Shown here: positions 43,433 to 51,767 of the stretch, one piece after another
Layout of the letters: every line of letters begins with the position of its first letter
How positions within the stretch are numbered: position 1 is the stretch's first letter
Assembly: GCF_000737865.1 (NCBI RefSeq)
Contig: NZ_CP007287.1
Coordinates: forward strand, 598,522-662,521
DNA length: 64,000 nucleotides
Reading direction: 5' to 3'
From: Bifidobacterium coryneforme
GTDB lineage: Bacteria > Actinomycetota > Actinomycetes > Actinomycetales > Bifidobacteriaceae
The notes under the pieces: model-generated
The model's input: the letters and a program-made list of their open reading frames with translations, nothing else
Databases searched by the model: none
Told to the model about the DNA's origin: nothing
Translations under genes and position numbers: made by a program

Positions 43433-45322
43433 ATGTGCGGAATAGCCGGGTTCGTCTCTGATGCCCCAATCGAGGAGAAGACGGCCGTCCTGAAGCGGAT
43501 GACGGATATCATCGCCCATCGAGGTCCTGATCAGGAGGGGCACTTCGTCAACGAGCAGGTGGCCCTGGGTTTCCGCAGGCTGAGCATCATCGACCTCCAG
43601 GGCGGTGACCAGCCCATCTTCAACGAGGACTCCAGCATGGCCATCACCTTCAACGGTGAGATCTACAACTACCGTATGCTGCGCGAGGTCCTGATCGAGA
43701 AGGGGCACACCTTCACCACCGACTCCGACACCGAGGTCATCCTGCATGGGTACGAGGAGTGGGGCAAAGACGTGCTGACCCGTCTTCGCGGCATGTTCGG
43801 CTTCGTCATCTGGGACAGCAACCGCAAGGAACTCTTCGGGGCCCGTGACCACTTCGGCATCAAGCCCTTCTATTACGCCATCATGAGCGGCACCTTCATG
43901 TATGGTTCGGAGATCAAGAGCCTCATCCAGCATCCCGATTTCCATAAGGAACTCAACAAGGAAGCGCTGCGGCCCTACCTGACCTTCCAGTACCCGGCCC
44001 TGCCCGAGACCTTCTTCAAGGGCGTATTCAAACTGCCCGAAGGCCACTGGTTCACCTACCGGGACGGGAAGATGGACATTCACCAGTACTATGATCCGGC
44101 CTTTGGTGAGAGCGACCAGAATCTGGCCGACCTGGTCGACTCGATCGACAAGACCGTGGAGGATTCCGTCAAGGCCCACCAGGTCGCCGATGTGGAGGTG
44201 GGCTCCTTCCTTTCCTCCGGAGTGGATTCCAGCTATGTCGCCGCGGTTGCCCGCCCGGAGCACACTTATTCGATCGGCTTCGGCAAGGGCACCTATAACG
44301 AGTCCGACCAGGCGGGGGAACTGGCCTCCCTCCTCAAGCTCAACAACACCACCGAATCTTTGGACGGCGACCAGGCCTTCCAGTTTTTCCCGCAGATCCA
44401 GTGGTATCTGGACGAGCCGGACTCCAACCCCTCCTGTGTGCCTCTCTTCTTCCTCTCGGAGCTGGCCAGCCGCGATCTGCGTGTGGTCCTGAGCGGGGAG
44501 GGGGCCGATGAGCTCTTCGCGGGTTATGTGGACTACGGGGTGCACACCCGGTACAAGGTCATCAAGGTGGCCACCCGGATTCTGGGGCACCTGCCCCGCA
44601 AGGCCCGCTATGCCATAGGGCGCTGGGCCAAGGGGAAGCGTTTCCCCGGGGCCTGGCATCTCTATGCCAACCTGGCTCCGGCCGAGGAGAACTTCATCGG
44701 CCAGGCCAAGGTCTTCGAGGAGGACGAGGCCGGGCGCATCCTTCGGCCCGAGTACCGCAAAGCGCCTTCGGTCAAGCAGATCGTGGACCGGACCTATGCC
44801 CGTCTCCGAGGACAGAACCTGTCCGAGCTCAAGAAAAAGCAGTATCTGGACATGCATCAGTGGATGCCCGGTGACATCCTCCTCAAGGCCGACAAGATGA
44901 CCATGGCCCATTCCCTGGAGTTGCGTGTGCCGCTCCTCGACACGCGCCTCATGGATGTGGCCGAGAAGGTTCCCACCAGGTATCTGATTACGGACGAGAA
45001 CACCAAGTTCGCCTTCCGCAAGGCCGCTGACCGGCATATACCGCGGGAGTGGTCCGACCGCGAGAAGCTGGGCTTCCCGGTCCCCATCAAGGATTGGCTT
45101 CGCCAGGAAAAGTACTATCGTCTGGTCCGTTCGGTCTTCGAGCGGGATTACGTGGGGGAGTTCTTCGACCAGGAGGCCCTCCTGCAGATGATTGACGACA
45201 ACTATGCCGGCAGGAACGATGCCCGGCGCAAGATCTGGACCATCTACTCCTTCCTGACCTGGTACGACGACTACTTCATCCACGACGGCACCAAGCCGGA
45301 GCTTCTCGACCTGGCGGACTAG
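43433..45322 (+). CDS. asnB: Glutamine-dependent asparagine synthase AsnB
   Basis: This is a 629-residue class II glutaminase plus synthase that amidates aspartate. ATG 43433 puts MCGIAGFV at the start, so Cys becomes the N-terminal nucleophile after Met removal. AAGGAG (43419-43424) lies 8 bases upstream. The glutaminase part has RRLSIIDLQGGDQP and FNGEIYNY. The synthase part has the ATP pyrophosphatase loop SFLSSGVDSSYVAA and LSGEGADELFAGY. The family also includes AsnH, which amidates cross-bridge D-Asp in Lactococcus. Given the putative D-Asp locus at 29-32 kb that role is possible, but free asparagine synthesis is the default. Confidence 0.94.
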   Translation: MCGIAGFVSDAPIEEKTAVLKRMTDIIAHRGPDQEGHFVNEQVALGFRRLSIIDLQGGDQPIFNEDSSMAITFNGEIYNYRMLREVLIEKGHTFTTDSDTEVILHGYEEWGKDVLTRLRGMFGFVIWDSNRKELFGARDHFGIKPFYYAIMSGTFMYGSEIKSLIQHPDFHKELNKEALRPYLTFQYPALPETFFKGVFKLPEGHWFTYRDGKMDIHQYYDPAFGESDQNLADLVDSIDKTVEDSVKAHQVADVEVGSFLSSGVDSSYVAAVARPEHTYSIGFGKGTYNESDQAGELASLLKLNNTTESLDGDQAFQFFPQIQWYLDEPDSNPSCVPLFFLSELASRDLRVVLSGEGADELFAGYVDYGVHTRYKVIKVATRILGHLPRKARYAIGRWAKGKRFPGAWHLYANLAPAEENFIGQAKVFEEDEAGRILRPEYRKAPSVKQIVDRTYARLRGQNLSELKKKQYLDMHQWMPGDILLKADKMTMAHSLELRVPLLDTRLMDVAEKVPTRYLITDENTKFAFRKAADRHIPREWSDREKLGFPVPIKDWLRQEKYYRLVRSVFERDYVGEFFDQEALLQMIDDNYAGRNDARRKIWTIYSFLTWYDDYFIHDGTKPELLDLAD

Positions 45323-45330
45323 GCCCCTGC

Positions 45331-45368
45331 ACGGACCGGCGCGCTGCGGGTGTTTTGCTGCGGTCCGT
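45331..45368 (+). terminator. Hairpin after asnB
   Basis: ACGGACCG (45331-45338) and CGGTCCGT (45361-45368) form a perfect 8-bp stem with a 22-base GC-rich loop, right after asnB. The infC promoter starts 6 bases later. Confidence 0.55.
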
Positions 45369-45373
45369 TCCCG

Positions 45374-45402
45374 TGGGCATGTCTCCGGTTCTGTGGTATA
45401 GT
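45374..45402 (+). promoter_or_regulatory. Promoter of the infC-rpmI-rplT operon
   Basis: TGGGCA (45374-45379, four of six bases of consensus) and TATAGT (45397-45402, five of six) are 17 bases apart. It lies 235 bases before the infC start, so the leader is long. Confidence 0.7.
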
Positions 45403-45408
45403 GTCCTT

Positions 45409-45636
45409 TGGCTTGAGAAATCAAGAAAGTGGATAATCCCACCTGGGAGCCTCCCATGGCTTCGGGTTCACATTGTGGGTTTGGCTCCGTGATATTGGTT
45501 GCCTGACCACGAGGAGTAATGCGGTTTGCCCTCCGGATGGAGGATTCCGCCGGCTCATGCTGTGAATTCGTCGCTTGCGGTTCCTGATGGTTGTCCGCCT
45601 GCAGTGGGTGTTGTGTGAATTTGAAAAGGAGTCATC
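45409..45636 (+). promoter_or_regulatory. Structured leader of infC-rpmI-rplT
   Basis: This gene-free stretch is the transcribed leader. It contains a nested hairpin, outer GCGG/CCGC (45521-45524 and 45547-45550) around CCTCC-GGAT-GGAGG (45530-45543), and an upstream TGGGA-GCC-TCCCA hairpin (about 45445-45460). It ends in AAAAGGAG (45624-45631). In other bacteria the same operon is autoregulated through its leader by L20 or IF3. I do not recognise a described leader class here. Confidence 0.45.
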
Positions 45637-46395
45637 ATTAGCGACGAACCAAGGATTAACGACGAGATACGAGCATCTCAGGTACGCCTGATCGGCCCGA
45701 ACGGCGAACAGGTCGGGATTATCGCAACCTCGGTCGCACTCAATCTGGCCAAGGAGGCGAACCTGGACCTGGTCGAGGTGGCAGCCCAGGCCAAACCTCC
45801 GGTCGCCAAGCTCATTGATTACGGCAAGTTCAAGTACAACGAGAAGATCAAGGCCCGTGAGGCCCGTCGCAATCAGAGCACATCGGAGATCAAGGAGATT
45901 CGTTTCCGTCTCAAGATCGACGACCATGATTTCGAGGTCAAGGAGGGGCACGTACGCCGCTTCCTGTCCGCCGGAGACAAGGTCAAGGTCACGATCATGC
46001 TGCGTGGCAGGGAGCAGTCCAGGCCCATCGGTGGCGTGGAACTCCTCCGTAAGCTGGCCGATGATGTCGCTGATCTGGGCTCCATCGAGTTCGCCCCCAA
46101 GCAGGAGGGTCGTAACATCATCATGACCTTGGCCCCCAAGGGCAAGAAGGTCCACACCCAGTCCGAGCAGCGCCGCAGGGGCGGCCAGGCCAGGGCTGAG
46201 CGTCAGGCGAGGCAGGCGGCACGTCTGGCCGCCAAGTCCGATGAGACCCAAGCCAGGAAGCAGGCCGAGGACGAGGCCGAGCAGACCGTCGAGAAGATCG
46301 ACGCCGCTCCCGCTCCCAAGGCTCCCAAGTCAACCACTACTTCCCCGAAGAAGATGAAATCCAAGGAGGGCAGCAATGCCGAAGATGAAAAGTAA
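45637..46395 (+). CDS. infC: Translation initiation factor IF-3 with ATT start
   Basis: IF-3 keeps 30S subunits apart from 50S and checks start codons. No ATG or GTG fits the conserved N-terminus: the family sequence ([19 protein letters not shown]) begins directly after ATT 45637-45639, which lies 5 bases after AAGGAG. Starting at the first GTG (45778) would remove most of the N-terminal domain. AUU is the start codon of E. coli infC, where IF-3 represses its own synthesis. The 252-residue protein has the N domain to about 85, the linker [14 protein letters not shown], the C domain, and a charged C-terminal extension of about 75 residues. The 3' end overlaps rpmI by 20 bases. Confidence 0.93.
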   Translation: MSDEPRINDEIRASQVRLIGPNGEQVGIIATSVALNLAKEANLDLVEVAAQAKPPVAKLIDYGKFKYNEKIKAREARRNQSTSEIKEIRFRLKIDDHDFEVKEGHVRRFLSAGDKVKVTIMLRGREQSRPIGGVELLRKLADDVADLGSIEFAPKQEGRNIIMTLAPKGKKVHTQSEQRRRGGQARAERQARQAARLAAKSDETQARKQAEDEAEQTVEKIDAAPAPKAPKSTTTSPKKMKSKEGSNAEDEK

Positions 46396-46570
46396 CTCTG
46401 CCGCGTCCAAGCGAGTCCGGGTCACCGGCACGGGCAAGCTGATGGCCGCCGGGTCCGGTATGCGCCACAATCTGGAGCACAAGTCGGCCAAGAAGCGCCG
46501 CCACCTCTCCACCGATCAGGTGCTTGCTCCGAGCCAGTCCAAGAACATGAAGAAGATGCTGGGCCGCTGA
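46376..46570 (+). CDS. rpmI: Ribosomal protein bL35
   Basis: This is a 64-residue basic 50S protein of typical length with the family start [20 protein letters not shown] and [10 protein letters not shown]. Its ATG lies inside the 3' end of infC, with AAGGAGG in the coding sequence of infC as the ribosome site. It is the middle gene of the infC-rpmI-rplT operon. Confidence 0.97.
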   Translation: MPKMKSNSAASKRVRVTGTGKLMAAGSGMRHNLEHKSAKKRRHLSTDQVLAPSQSKNMKKMLGR

Positions 46571-46619
46571 GCGGGCCGTTGGTCATTGAACTAGATTTTT
46601 AGAAAGCTGAGGAATATCT

Positions 46620-47003
46620 ATGGCACGAGTCAAGCGGGCAGTCAACGCGCACAAGAAGCGCAGGGTCGTCCTTGAGCGGGCTTCCGGCTACCGCGGTCAG
46701 CGTTCACGCCTCTACCGCAAGGCCAAGGAGCAGCTGCTCCACTCATTCAATTACAACTACCGCGACCGCAAGGCCCGTAAGGGTGACTTCCGCAAACTGT
46801 GGATCCAGCGCATCAACGCCGGATGCCGCGCTCAGGGCATCACTTACAACCGCTTCATCCAGGGCCTGCGCCTGGCCGGCATCGAGCTGGACCGCCGCGC
46901 CCTGGCCGACCTGGTCGTCAATGACATCGATACCTTCAATGCCATTGTGGACGAGGCCAAGAAGGCTCTGCCCGCCGACGTGAATGCCCCCGTCGAGGCC
47001 TGA
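46620..47003 (+). CDS. rplT: Ribosomal protein bL20
   Basis: This is a 127-residue 50S assembly protein. The family N-terminus [20 protein letters not shown] and the [15 protein letters not shown] segment are intact. GAGGA lies before ATG 46620. In several bacteria L20 represses its operon by binding the leader or the rpmI-rplT region, so it is the natural candidate to act on the leader at 45409-45636. A strong terminator follows at 47070-47097. Confidence 0.97.
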   Translation: MARVKRAVNAHKKRRVVLERASGYRGQRSRLYRKAKEQLLHSFNYNYRDRKARKGDFRKLWIQRINAGCRAQGITYNRFIQGLRLAGIELDRRALADLVVNDIDTFNAIVDEAKKALPADVNAPVEA

Positions 47004-47069
47004 GTCCGGTCTTTCCGGGTGCCGTCGCCGAGTCATCGGCTGACTTGGTGCCTGTGACTGCATTCTTGT

Positions 47070-47097
47070 AGAACCCCGCTACGGCGGGGTTCTTTCG
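47070..47097 (+). terminator. Terminator of the infC operon
   Basis: AGAACCCCGC (47070-47079), a TACG loop and GCGGGGTTCT (47084-47093) form a perfect 10-bp stem ending in TTCTTTC. Confidence 0.9.
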
Positions 47098-47262
47098 TAT
47101 CCGGCGATGGTCTTTCCGGAGCCTTGAAGCTGTGTCGATGCCTTTTGAGTTCAACCTCGTGTCGTCGTATCTCGGTCAATGAGGTATAGCTCAGCCTATC
47201 TTGATGAATTCTTGAAATCTCTGATCCATCCTTGACCGATAGGAGTCGAGAAAGGATGAATC

Positions 47263-47985
47263 ATGACCTATGTCATCGAAACCAGGGGGCTGACCAGATG
47301 GTTCGGTAGGGGGCATAACCGCAGAAAGGCGGTCGATCGGATCGATATGCATGTCGGACGGGGGGAGATATACGGTCTGCTTGGCCCCAACGGCGCCGGC
47401 AAGTCCACAACATTGAAGATGCTGACGGGCATGCTCCGCCCCAGCCAGGGCAGCATCCTTTTCCAAGGACACCCCTGGACCAGGGAGGACCTCTACCGAA
47501 TCGGTGCTCTGATTGAGAGTCCGCCCCTCTATCCCAACCTGACCGCCAGTGAGAATCTCCGGGTCAGGGCCACCCTTCTTGGATTGGACCCCTCCACCAT
47601 GGACCGGGCCTTGCGGACCGTTGGTCTCGTCGACACGGGAAACAAGCAGGCAGGTCGTTTCTCCATGGGGATGAAGCAGCGGCTGGGCATCGCCCTGTCC
47701 CTCCTGTCGGATCCGGAGCTGCTCATCCTGGATGAACCCACCAATGGTCTGGACCCCATGGGTATCGAGGATCTCCGTGCCCTTATTCGCACCCTGGCCG
47801 CCGGAGGCACCACGGTCATCATTTCCAGCCATATCCTCAGCGAGATATCCCAGGTGGCGGATCACATCGGCATCATAGCCCAGGGTCGATTGGTCTATGA
47901 GCACAGTCTGGACCACTCCGTTGATCTGGAGGAGCTGTTCATGCGGGAATGCCGGCGCGTATCCGCAGAGGCAGGTGCACGATGA
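47263..47985 (+). CDS. LanF/BcrA-type ABC transporter ATPase
   Basis: This is a 240-residue ATPase of a drug or bacteriocin-resistance exporter. Walker A is GPNGAGKS (41-48), the signature FSMGMKQR (133-140) and Walker B LLILDEPT (153-160). The Q-loop position reads GALIESPPLY, with Glu (residue 85) in place of Gln: the E-loop described for lantibiotic self-immunity ATPases (NisF, NukF) and BcrA. AAAGGA precedes ATG. The stop overlaps the next gene (ATGA). With two permeases and a downstream sensor-regulator pair this looks like peptide-antibiotic defence. The 260 bases upstream hold the infC-operon terminator and no further gene. Confidence 0.9.
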   Translation: MTYVIETRGLTRWFGRGHNRRKAVDRIDMHVGRGEIYGLLGPNGAGKSTTLKMLTGMLRPSQGSILFQGHPWTREDLYRIGALIESPPLYPNLTASENLRVRATLLGLDPSTMDRALRTVGLVDTGNKQAGRFSMGMKQRLGIALSLLSDPELLILDEPTNGLDPMGIEDLRALIRTLAAGGTTVIISSHILSEISQVADHIGIIAQGRLVYEHSLDHSVDLEELFMRECRRVSAEAGAR

Positions 47986-48743
47986 GGGTGCTTGGGGCTG
48001 CAATCCGAGCCGAGCTGCTGAAAAGCCGCCACTCCGCCCTGCCCTGGTTGGGGTTGGGCATGCCGGTTCTTGATCTGGTTCTTGCGCTTCTTCTGATCCT
48101 CCTCATGCCCGCAGGTCCGGGAACCGAGGTTATGGTCAGTGAGATATGGAACTGGTGGGGCTCCATTCTCCAGCCTGCCCTTCTTGCCCTCCTGGCTGTC
48201 ACGGTAATGGGGGAGGACACCCGGCAGCGTCTTCGTTCCCTTCTCCTGCTTCCGCGGGATCCTGGTCTGGCCTTCCTTGCAAAGACGGCGGTGGTTCTCC
48301 TGTGGAGTGTGGTATCCAATCTGGTCGTGTTCCTGCTTGCCTCCGTACTGCCTGGGATGCTGGGTCTGGGGGGTACCCCTCTTCAGGCAGGTTTTGCGGC
48401 TTTCATGCTCAATCTGGCCACGTCCGCCTGGTTGATCCCTCTGGGCCTGCTGGGTACAGCCGCGGTAGGGCCGATTTTCGGCATGGCCCTGCCTTTCTTC
48501 TTGGAGTATGCAGGTAGCATGGCCTGGGATAGCCCGATCTGGTGGCTGGTGCCATCTGCATCCTCACTGACCACAACTGCACCGGTGCTGGGGGTCCTGC
48601 CCAATGGGCTGCCCATGCGGGCGGAGAGTCCCCTCGAGGTCTTCGGTGTGCAATCGGCCCTGTCCCTGGTCATCTCCGTGAGCCTCTTCCTGGCCCTGAC
48701 CGTGCTTGGTTCTCGGTGGTTTTCCAAGAGGGAGACGGTCTGA
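47982..48743 (+). CDS. ABC-2 type permease subunit (LanE/LanG-like), first
   Basis: This is a 253-residue membrane protein with about six helices (such as LVLALLLILLMPAG, ALLALLAVTVMGED and LVISVSLFLALTVLG). It starts MRVLGAAIRAELLKSRHSAL, a cytoplasmic N-terminal segment found in lantibiotic-immunity permeases. Start and stop overlap both neighbours, so the three transport genes are one unit. Such permeases have little conserved sequence; the role is assigned from partner and topology. Confidence 0.82.
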   Translation: MRVLGAAIRAELLKSRHSALPWLGLGMPVLDLVLALLLILLMPAGPGTEVMVSEIWNWWGSILQPALLALLAVTVMGEDTRQRLRSLLLLPRDPGLAFLAKTAVVLLWSVVSNLVVFLLASVLPGMLGLGGTPLQAGFAAFMLNLATSAWLIPLGLLGTAAVGPIFGMALPFFLEYAGSMAWDSPIWWLVPSASSLTTTAPVLGVLPNGLPMRAESPLEVFGVQSALSLVISVSLFLALTVLGSRWFSKRETV

Positions 48744-49519
48744 TGAGTCTGATCGGGTCAATCAGAGCGGAGGCGATCCGTCAACGGCATTCATGGTTCA
48801 CCCCCATCCTTCTTGTAATCACGTTTGTTGGTGTGCTCCTCTTCCTCGCCTACTTTGCCGTGACCCCCTATGAGCCCTGGTACAAGGTGACGGGATACCT
48901 GCAGGCAATAGGAGGAATCCTGCCCCTGGTTGTGGGACTGGTCTGCGGTTTCATATCCGAAAGGGAGTTCAGGGCCGGCAACTATGCGGCCCTTATGGGA
49001 GTGCCCTCTCGGCGCTTGGCCCTTGCCGGAATCCTGACGTATCTCGAACTCCTCTACGCCTTGGTCTGTGCGGTTGCAGTCTGTCTTTTCGCTCTGGGTA
49101 TGGACCTCCTCGGACAGAACCCGATGGGGAAGGATTCGTGGCTGTTGATATTGCTGGGACTCGTTCTCGGTGGGGCGGCATTGATTCCCCTGACCATGGT
49201 GGTTGCTATGGTGTGGGGGCGTCAGGTCGGCATACTGGTCGGGGTGTTCGGCAGTCTTATGGGTTTCCTGCTTCAGACCGGGTTGGGTGACGGCATATGG
49301 TGGCTTCTGCTCCCCGCCCTGCCTTCACGACTCCCCGTGGGGGTTGCAGCCCTGGTCCAGGCTGCTCAGACCGGTGGCACGGGCCAGACGGCCTTTGCGG
49401 CCTATAGCATCCAGCAGAACCTGGGATGGGGGATGGGCATCCTGCTGACATGTGCCTCCTGGCTCTTGGCGATGATCTGGGTGTCGGCCTGTCGGCCCGG
49501 CTATGAGCGGAACGAATGA
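48743..49519 (+). CDS. ABC-2 type permease subunit (LanE/LanG-like), second
   Basis: This is a 258-residue membrane protein with about six helices, starting MSLIGSIRAEAIRQRHSWFT, parallel to the first permease (IRAE-LL-KSRHS against IRAEAIRQRHS). This indicates the two arose by duplication, as LanE and LanG did. ATG 48743 overlaps the first permease stop (TGATG). The pair probably forms the membrane channel that extrudes a membrane-bound peptide or hydrophobic antibiotic. Confidence 0.82.
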   Translation: MSLIGSIRAEAIRQRHSWFTPILLVITFVGVLLFLAYFAVTPYEPWYKVTGYLQAIGGILPLVVGLVCGFISEREFRAGNYAALMGVPSRRLALAGILTYLELLYALVCAVAVCLFALGMDLLGQNPMGKDSWLLILLGLVLGGAALIPLTMVVAMVWGRQVGILVGVFGSLMGFLLQTGLGDGIWWLLLPALPSRLPVGVAALVQAAQTGGTGQTAFAAYSIQQNLGWGMGILLTCASWLLAMIWVSACRPGYERNE

Positions 49520-49685
49520 GAAGATGGACGGAGACTTACCGCAATACGTGACCGCGCCAAAGGAATATGACGCAACGTGAGGGATGGATGGCATCCTGGT
49601 CGCAGGTGATGCGGTCCATGCGTATAGGTCTGGCATTGAGGCAGGTCAGGCGGTCTGCGCGGCCGGGTGCTGTAAGGAGGTAGTC

Positions 49686-50345
49686 ATGGCCAGGATTCTC
49701 GCGGTGGATGATGAGGAGTCCATCCTGGACATCATCCGCATCGGACTGGGCAAGGAGGGGCACCAGGTTTCCACAGTCAGTGACCCGCGGAAGGTGGACA
49801 TGCTTCACCTGGACTACTTCGACCTGGTCCTCCTGGACATCATGATGCCCGGTATGGATGGATTCGAGCTGGTCAGTAGGCTCCGTGAGGCCACCGGGGT
49901 TCCCATCATCTTCCTGACCGCCAGGACGGACCAGGCGGATGTGGTTCGCGGCCTCGGCCTCGGTGCGGATGACTATCTGACCAAACCCTTCCACCTGGAT
50001 GAGCTGCGCGCCAGGGTCGATGCGCACCTGCGCCGGGAAGGTCGGGCGCGCTCGCAGGTGCTGACCCTGGGTGAGTTCCGTTTCGACATGTCCGCCAAGG
50101 AACTCACCTGCGGGGACCGTGCCATCAACCTGACACCGACCGAGTACGCCATCTGTGAGTTCCTGGCCGTCAACCGTGGGCATGTCTATTCCAAGGAGCA
50201 GATACACCGGGAGGTATCCGGCCTTGATCCGCGTGGGGAGGCTGCCGCCGTAGCCACCCATATAGGCAACATCAGGGCCAAGTTTCAGGAGGTAGGAATG
50301 GCTCCGATTCATACCAGATGGGGGGTGGGTTACCTGTGGGTGTGA
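49686..50345 (+). CDS. OmpR-family response regulator
   Basis: This is a 219-residue two-component regulator. The receiver domain has the acidic pair in VDDEES, the phospho-acceptor Asp51 in LLDIMMPGMDGF, the Thr in FLTARTD and Lys100 in DDYLTKPF. The winged-helix DNA-binding domain occupies about 125-219 (INLTPTEYAICEFLAVNRG, ending THIGNIRAKF and HTRWGVGYLW). AAGGAGG (about 49674-49680) lies 5 bases before ATG. It follows the ABC genes by 166 bases and overlaps the kinase gene. Control of the adjacent exporter is inferred. Confidence 0.93.
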   Translation: MARILAVDDEESILDIIRIGLGKEGHQVSTVSDPRKVDMLHLDYFDLVLLDIMMPGMDGFELVSRLREATGVPIIFLTARTDQADVVRGLGLGADDYLTKPFHLDELRARVDAHLRREGRARSQVLTLGEFRFDMSAKELTCGDRAINLTPTEYAICEFLAVNRGHVYSKEQIHREVSGLDPRGEAAAVATHIGNIRAKFQEVGMAPIHTRWGVGYLWV

Positions 50346-51757
50346 AGAATCCCGGCGCAGTCCCTCAGCGCGGCCACGGAAGAAAGCTGAATACGATTCT
50401 GGGGTGGTTTCTGGTCATGTTCACGGCTGCGGAAGCCCTTGGTCTTGGGCTTCCCATCCTGGGGCTGGCGGTCGGCGTGAATACGGGACTCATCCTGCCG
50501 GCGAACTCATGCGAGGAGTCCGTTGGCGAATATGCCATGACCCTGATGGGGGACACCACCTTCCGCCCAAGTGATTTGCCCTCCTGCAGTGCATACATGG
50601 TCCTTGATTCCCGCCTCAAGGTGCAATCCTCGAATATGGATGCCCGGACCCGTTCAAGGATCCTGGACCTCATATCGGCGAGTGGCATGAAGGCGGCGGG
50701 GAGCTTCGTCGTGATTCCGCAGGAGAAGGGGTACGTGGTCATTTCCTATCAGATGGGCGCCCGTTATGCCGAGGATGGCTTGAATCGTGCGCTGCCCTCG
50801 CCTGAGACCGTTCTGAACGGTTGCATGGCCGTCAACGTCATCCTGGTCGCTGTCGTAGGCATCCTTCTTCTGGGGAGGTATCTGCGCCGGGGGGTGGCCC
50901 CCCTGAGCCGGGCCGTGGATTACATCGGAGCCGGGAACCTGGACTTCGCCGTAGGATCATCCACCGTTCGCGAATTCGACCAGGTGCTGGGGTCCGTGGA
51001 CGTGATGAAGACCAACCTTCGCTCCTCCCTGGAAAGTGAGTGGAGGACCCAGGAGGAGAGCAGGCAGAGGACGGCCGCCCTGGCCCATGATCTCAAGACT
51101 CCCCTCACGGGCATCGCAGGTTGGGCGGACCTCCTGGGGGAGACTGACCTGGATGCGGACCAGACGGAATACCTGAACAGGCTCGCTTCGGAGGAGAAGA
51201 GGTTGGAGGAGCTGACCTCGGCTCTGATTCAATCCTCCCTCTGCACACCGGAGGCCGGACCCGAGCGAAGATACTGCGACCTGTCGGTACTCGTAAACGC
51301 GGTCAACGATATGGTCAGGGGCCAGGTCCTCGACAAGTCCATCGATCTTGAAGTCGGGGAGTTCACAGCGGACGAGGTGAATCTCGATGCCGACCTGACC
51401 GTGCAGGCCCTGGGCAACGTCCTGGTCAACGCCGTTGAGCACACCCCCGACCAGGGGCGTATCCGGATCGGGGTCGAGCTTGATGCTCCCGACCGGCAGA
51501 TGATGAAACAACCGGGTTGCCTGGTATTCACAGTGGAGGACAGCGGCCCGGGATTCACCCGGCAGGATCTCGAGCGGGCCACCGAGCAGTCGTATATGGG
51601 TGACCCCAGCAGGTCGGGGCATCACTTCGGACTGGGGCTGAGCGTGGCCAAACGTGATGCCCGTGAGCAGGGTGGCGATATCAGCCTGGGGAGCTCGGCC
51701 GATCTGGGTGGGGCCAAGGTCGTCCTGACATTCCGGACGGAAGGTCGGAGGGGATAG
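50342..51757 (+). CDS. Sensor histidine kinase
   Basis: This is a kinase of about 471 residues. The first membrane helix lies at about 17-45, then an external sensor loop of about 110 residues with a Cys pair (SCEESV, PSCSAY), a second helix (AVNVILVAVVGILLLGRYL), a HAMP-like linker and the catalytic part. The phospho-acceptor is His249 in ALAHDLKTPLTGIAGWADLL. The N box is NVLVNAVEHTPD, and the G boxes are DSGPGFT and HFGLGLSVAK. GTG 50342 overlaps the regulator stop; ATG 50318 is an alternative. A large external loop differs from the loopless BceS-type kinases and is closer to lantibiotic or antimicrobial-peptide sensors. Confidence 0.9.
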   Translation: MKNPGAVPQRGHGRKLNTILGWFLVMFTAAEALGLGLPILGLAVGVNTGLILPANSCEESVGEYAMTLMGDTTFRPSDLPSCSAYMVLDSRLKVQSSNMDARTRSRILDLISASGMKAAGSFVVIPQEKGYVVISYQMGARYAEDGLNRALPSPETVLNGCMAVNVILVAVVGILLLGRYLRRGVAPLSRAVDYIGAGNLDFAVGSSTVREFDQVLGSVDVMKTNLRSSLESEWRTQEESRQRTAALAHDLKTPLTGIAGWADLLGETDLDADQTEYLNRLASEEKRLEELTSALIQSSLCTPEAGPERRYCDLSVLVNAVNDMVRGQVLDKSIDLEVGEFTADEVNLDADLTVQALGNVLVNAVEHTPDQGRIRIGVELDAPDRQMMKQPGCLVFTVEDSGPGFTRQDLERATEQSYMGDPSRSGHHFGLGLSVAKRDAREQGGDISLGSSADLGGAKVVLTFRTEGRRG

Positions 51758-51760
51758 AAT
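51755..51760 (+). promoter_or_regulatory. Candidate -10 element for leaderless xerD
   Basis: TAGAAT is followed by 7 bases and the xerD ATG, overlapping the 3' end of the kinase gene. No Shine-Dalgarno is present. Confidence 0.45.
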
Positions 51761-51767
51761 ACCGCCT

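Noticed and set aside
43415..45457. 680-codon open frame on the minus strand
   Set aside because: It is the antisense of asnB, whose motifs are complete. Long antisense frames are common in high-G+C DNA.
49584..49685. N-terminal extension of the response regulator with a Cys-rich stretch (AVCAAGCCKEVV)
   Set aside because: MARILAVDDEE is the canonical receiver start and AAGGAGG sits exactly before ATG 49686, inside the extension.
49520..49685. Short frames after the ABC permeases as a possible bacteriocin precursor
   Set aside because: The frames are Arg-rich or very short and lack a leader cleavage motif or a Ser/Thr/Cys-rich core.
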